7,275 nucleotides of DNA from Bacillota bacterium (GTDB taxonomy: Bacteria > Bacillota > Clostridia > Peptostreptococcales > Anaerovoracaceae). Shown in pieces: positions 6,252 through 7,275 of this stretch. The notes beneath the pieces were generated by a model, which was not told the origin of the DNA, ran no database searches, and saw only the letters and a program-made list of their open reading frames with translations. Location: positions 1 to 7,275 of the forward strand of contig JAGATO010000066.1 in NCBI GenBank assembly GCA_017621195.1, in the 5' to 3' direction. Position 1 is the stretch's first letter, and each line of letters begins with the position of its first letter. The translations under genes were made by a program, and so were the position numbers.

Positions 6252-6280
6252 ATTATATCCCATTCTCATAGAAAATTCAA
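6252..6280 (-). promoter_or_regulatory. Promoter of the HutP-family gene
   Basis: On the minus strand, TTGAAT (6280-6275, four of six to consensus) is followed by a 17-base spacer and a perfect TATAAT (6257-6252). Transcription should begin about 6-8 bases further, near 6244-6246. This gives a leader of about 34 bases that includes the Shine-Dalgarno at 6227-6220. Confidence 0.75.
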
Positions 6281-6341
6281 ATCATATCCTTCCCGTTCCT
6301 TACAAACCCATTAAAATCTTGTGCTTCGGGAACTTTTTCCA

Positions 6342-6369
6342 ATCTTCTCCTGTCAAAAAAACAGAAGAT
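6342..6369. promoter_or_regulatory. 7-bp inverted repeat flanking the -35 of the PBP promoter, possible operator
   Basis: ATCTTCT (6342-6348) and AGAAGAT (6363-6369) are perfect inverted copies separated by 14 bases, so the arms are 21 bases apart centre to centre, two helix turns. They bracket the -35 at 6350-6355 and the second arm ends just before the extended -10. Inside lies a further CTGT/ACAG pairing (6350-6353 and 6361-6364). The repeat is seen directly; its role as a repressor site is inference. Confidence 0.4.
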
Positions 6370-6379
6370 GTGATATAAT
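6350..6379 (+). promoter_or_regulatory. Probable promoter of the class A PBP gene
   Basis: A perfect TATAAT (6374-6379) is preceded by TG one base upstream (6371-6372), an extended -10. The -35 is CTGTCA (6350-6355, four of six) with an 18-base spacer. Transcription would start near 6386, giving a leader of about 57 bases. The leader contains a perfect 6-bp hairpin AGCGGA-ccat-TCCGCT (6398-6413) that ends 14 bases before the Shine-Dalgarno. Confidence 0.7.
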
Positions 6380-6442
6380 GGTTCAATACGAGTGCAAAGC
6401 GGACCATTCCGCTGTACCATCGGTCAAAAGGAGGGAATTTTT

Positions 6443-7275
6443 TTGAGGGATCATTCCGATAAATCACAGAGAGAGCATGAAAAAGAAATCGACGATTTCT
6501 TAAATCAGTTCAACCGACCGGACGATGTGGAAGATAGCTTTAACGAGATTACCGACCGCTTCGGAAAGAGCTTCGGCACCGGTGAACTTCCCAAAAAAGA
6601 TATTTTAAACGGGGATTCTTCCCCGAGGCCGGCCAAGCCCCAAGAGGGCAACGATACCGGCGAAACAGCTCAGGAGACGGTTTCCACAAACCGGGTGGAA
6701 CGGCTCCGTTCCCGAAAAGCCAAGGGCGAAGAAAGCGCCAGTCTGACCCAGAAGATCTCGTACTTCTTCCTCAGCCTCTGGACTTCGATCACCGGCTTTT
6801 TCACGTCCGGTCAAAAAAGAGAAGAACAATCTTCAGGAGAATCTATGGCACGTTCCGACAAGAAAAAGAGAAAGAAAAAATACAGAATTAACTTCAAGCG
6901 CCTGTTTTTGTGCTTCCTCGTTCTCGTTCTTCTCGTCTGCGCCGCCGCAGGCGTCTACGTAGTTTCCATCATCAGCGATACGCCTGAGATCGATACCAGC
7001 GATATCTACAGCCTGCTGTCGGAAAACTCCGTACTGTACGACGTCAACGGCAACGTCATCGAGAACATCACCAAACCGGGAACATCCGAGATCCGGACCA
7101 ACATTTCCTACTCCGATCTCCCCAAAAATCTGGTGGACGCCTTCGTCGCCATCGAGGACAAGACGTTCTGGACACATAACGGCTTCAACTTCATCCGCAT
7201 CTTCGGCGCCATCTGGGAAAGCGTCCGGACCGGCGACCCCATCGGCGGTACCTCTACCCTGACCCAGCAGCTGGC
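6443..7275 (+). CDS. Class A penicillin-binding protein (PBP1 type), N-terminal part (cut by window edge)
   Basis: An open frame of 277 codons runs from TTG at 6443 to the window edge. Bifunctional PBPs polymerise glycan strands with a GT51 domain and cross-link them with a transpeptidase domain outside the membrane. Residues 1-134 are a charged, probably disordered cytoplasmic tail with one hydrophobic stretch (about 105-121). A lysine/arginine cluster (140-148) precedes a membrane anchor (about 154-177). The GT51 domain follows, with AIEDKTFWTHNGF (236-248; E238 is the expected catalytic glutamate) and GGTSTLTQQL (268-277), both diagnostic. The transpeptidase domain would lie beyond the window, so a monofunctional glycosyltransferase cannot be excluded. 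AAGGAGG (6428-6434) lies 8 bases before the TTG. A second start, ATG at 6845 (residue 135) behind AGGAG, would give a more usual short tail. Confidence 0.9.
   Translation, partial: MRDHSDKSQREHEKEIDDFLNQFNRPDDVEDSFNEITDRFGKSFGTGELPKKDILNGDSSPRPAKPQEGNDTGETAQETVSTNRVERLRSRKAKGEESASLTQKISYFFLSLWTSITGFFTSGQKREEQSSGESMARSDKKKRKKKYRINFKRLFLCFLVLVLLVCAAAGVYVVSIISDTPEIDTSDIYSLLSENSVLYDVNGNVIENITKPGTSEIRTNISYSDLPKNLVDAFVAIEDKTFWTHNGFNFIRIFGAIWESVRTGDPIGGTSTLTQQL

Noticed and set aside
6605..7177. Minus-strand open frames of 74 and 114 codons opposite the PBP gene
   Set aside because: Both are antisense to a frame carrying diagnostic GT51 motifs and show no family resemblance.

Overview
The window looks like chromosomal DNA from a low-to-moderate GC Firmicute, most likely a Clostridia-class anaerobe. 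Supporting this are strong purine-rich Shine-Dalgarno sites (AAAGGAGG, AAAGGGGG), sigma-A promoters with extended -10 elements in AT-rich gaps, a TTG start behind a strong Shine-Dalgarno, a clostridial-type HutP-family protein, a DUF554 protein and a comEC-holA gene pair. Coding DNA is visibly GC-richer than the gaps. I see no tRNA, rRNA, CRISPR array, insertion sequence or phage gene. The species cannot be named from the sequence alone.

Layout, left to right. At 1-239 (minus) is the N-terminal part of a ZIP-family metal transporter that runs off the left edge. A 171-bp divergent gap follows, holding three helically phased TTGTGA-type repeats over a plus-strand promoter. At 411-1106 (plus) is a DUF554 membrane protein. 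Its 3' end overlaps, tail to tail, the end of an EamA/DMT-family transporter at 1062-1961 (minus). The transporter is the last gene of a probable minus-strand operon, comEC (5450-3033), holA (3063-1996), EamA transporter (1961-1062). A promoter with a consensus TTGACA -35 box and an AT-rich upstream tract lies near 5530-5563. The 332-bp gap 5451-5782 also carries the intrinsic terminator of the next gene, a HutP-family RNA-binding protein (5783-6211, minus). The 231-bp gap 6212-6442 is a divergent promoter region driving the HutP-family gene leftward and a class A penicillin-binding protein (6443 to beyond 7275, plus) rightward.

How the genes relate. This is mostly core chromosome: DNA uptake channel or processing (ComEC), replicative clamp loader (HolA), cell-wall synthesis (PBP1-type), and three membrane proteins, two of them likely transporters. 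ComEC and HolA are translationally linked by a short overlap. The two divergent gaps place a transporter next to DUF554 and a putative RNA-binding regulator next to a cell-wall enzyme; shared regulation is possible but unproven. I see no convincing novel multi-gene system. The most interesting items are small-scale: a HutP-like protein that appears to lack two metal-binding histidines of B. subtilis HutP, two candidate starts for the PBP, a 12-bp tandem duplication that copies the holA stop codon, and candidate operator sequences in both divergent gaps.
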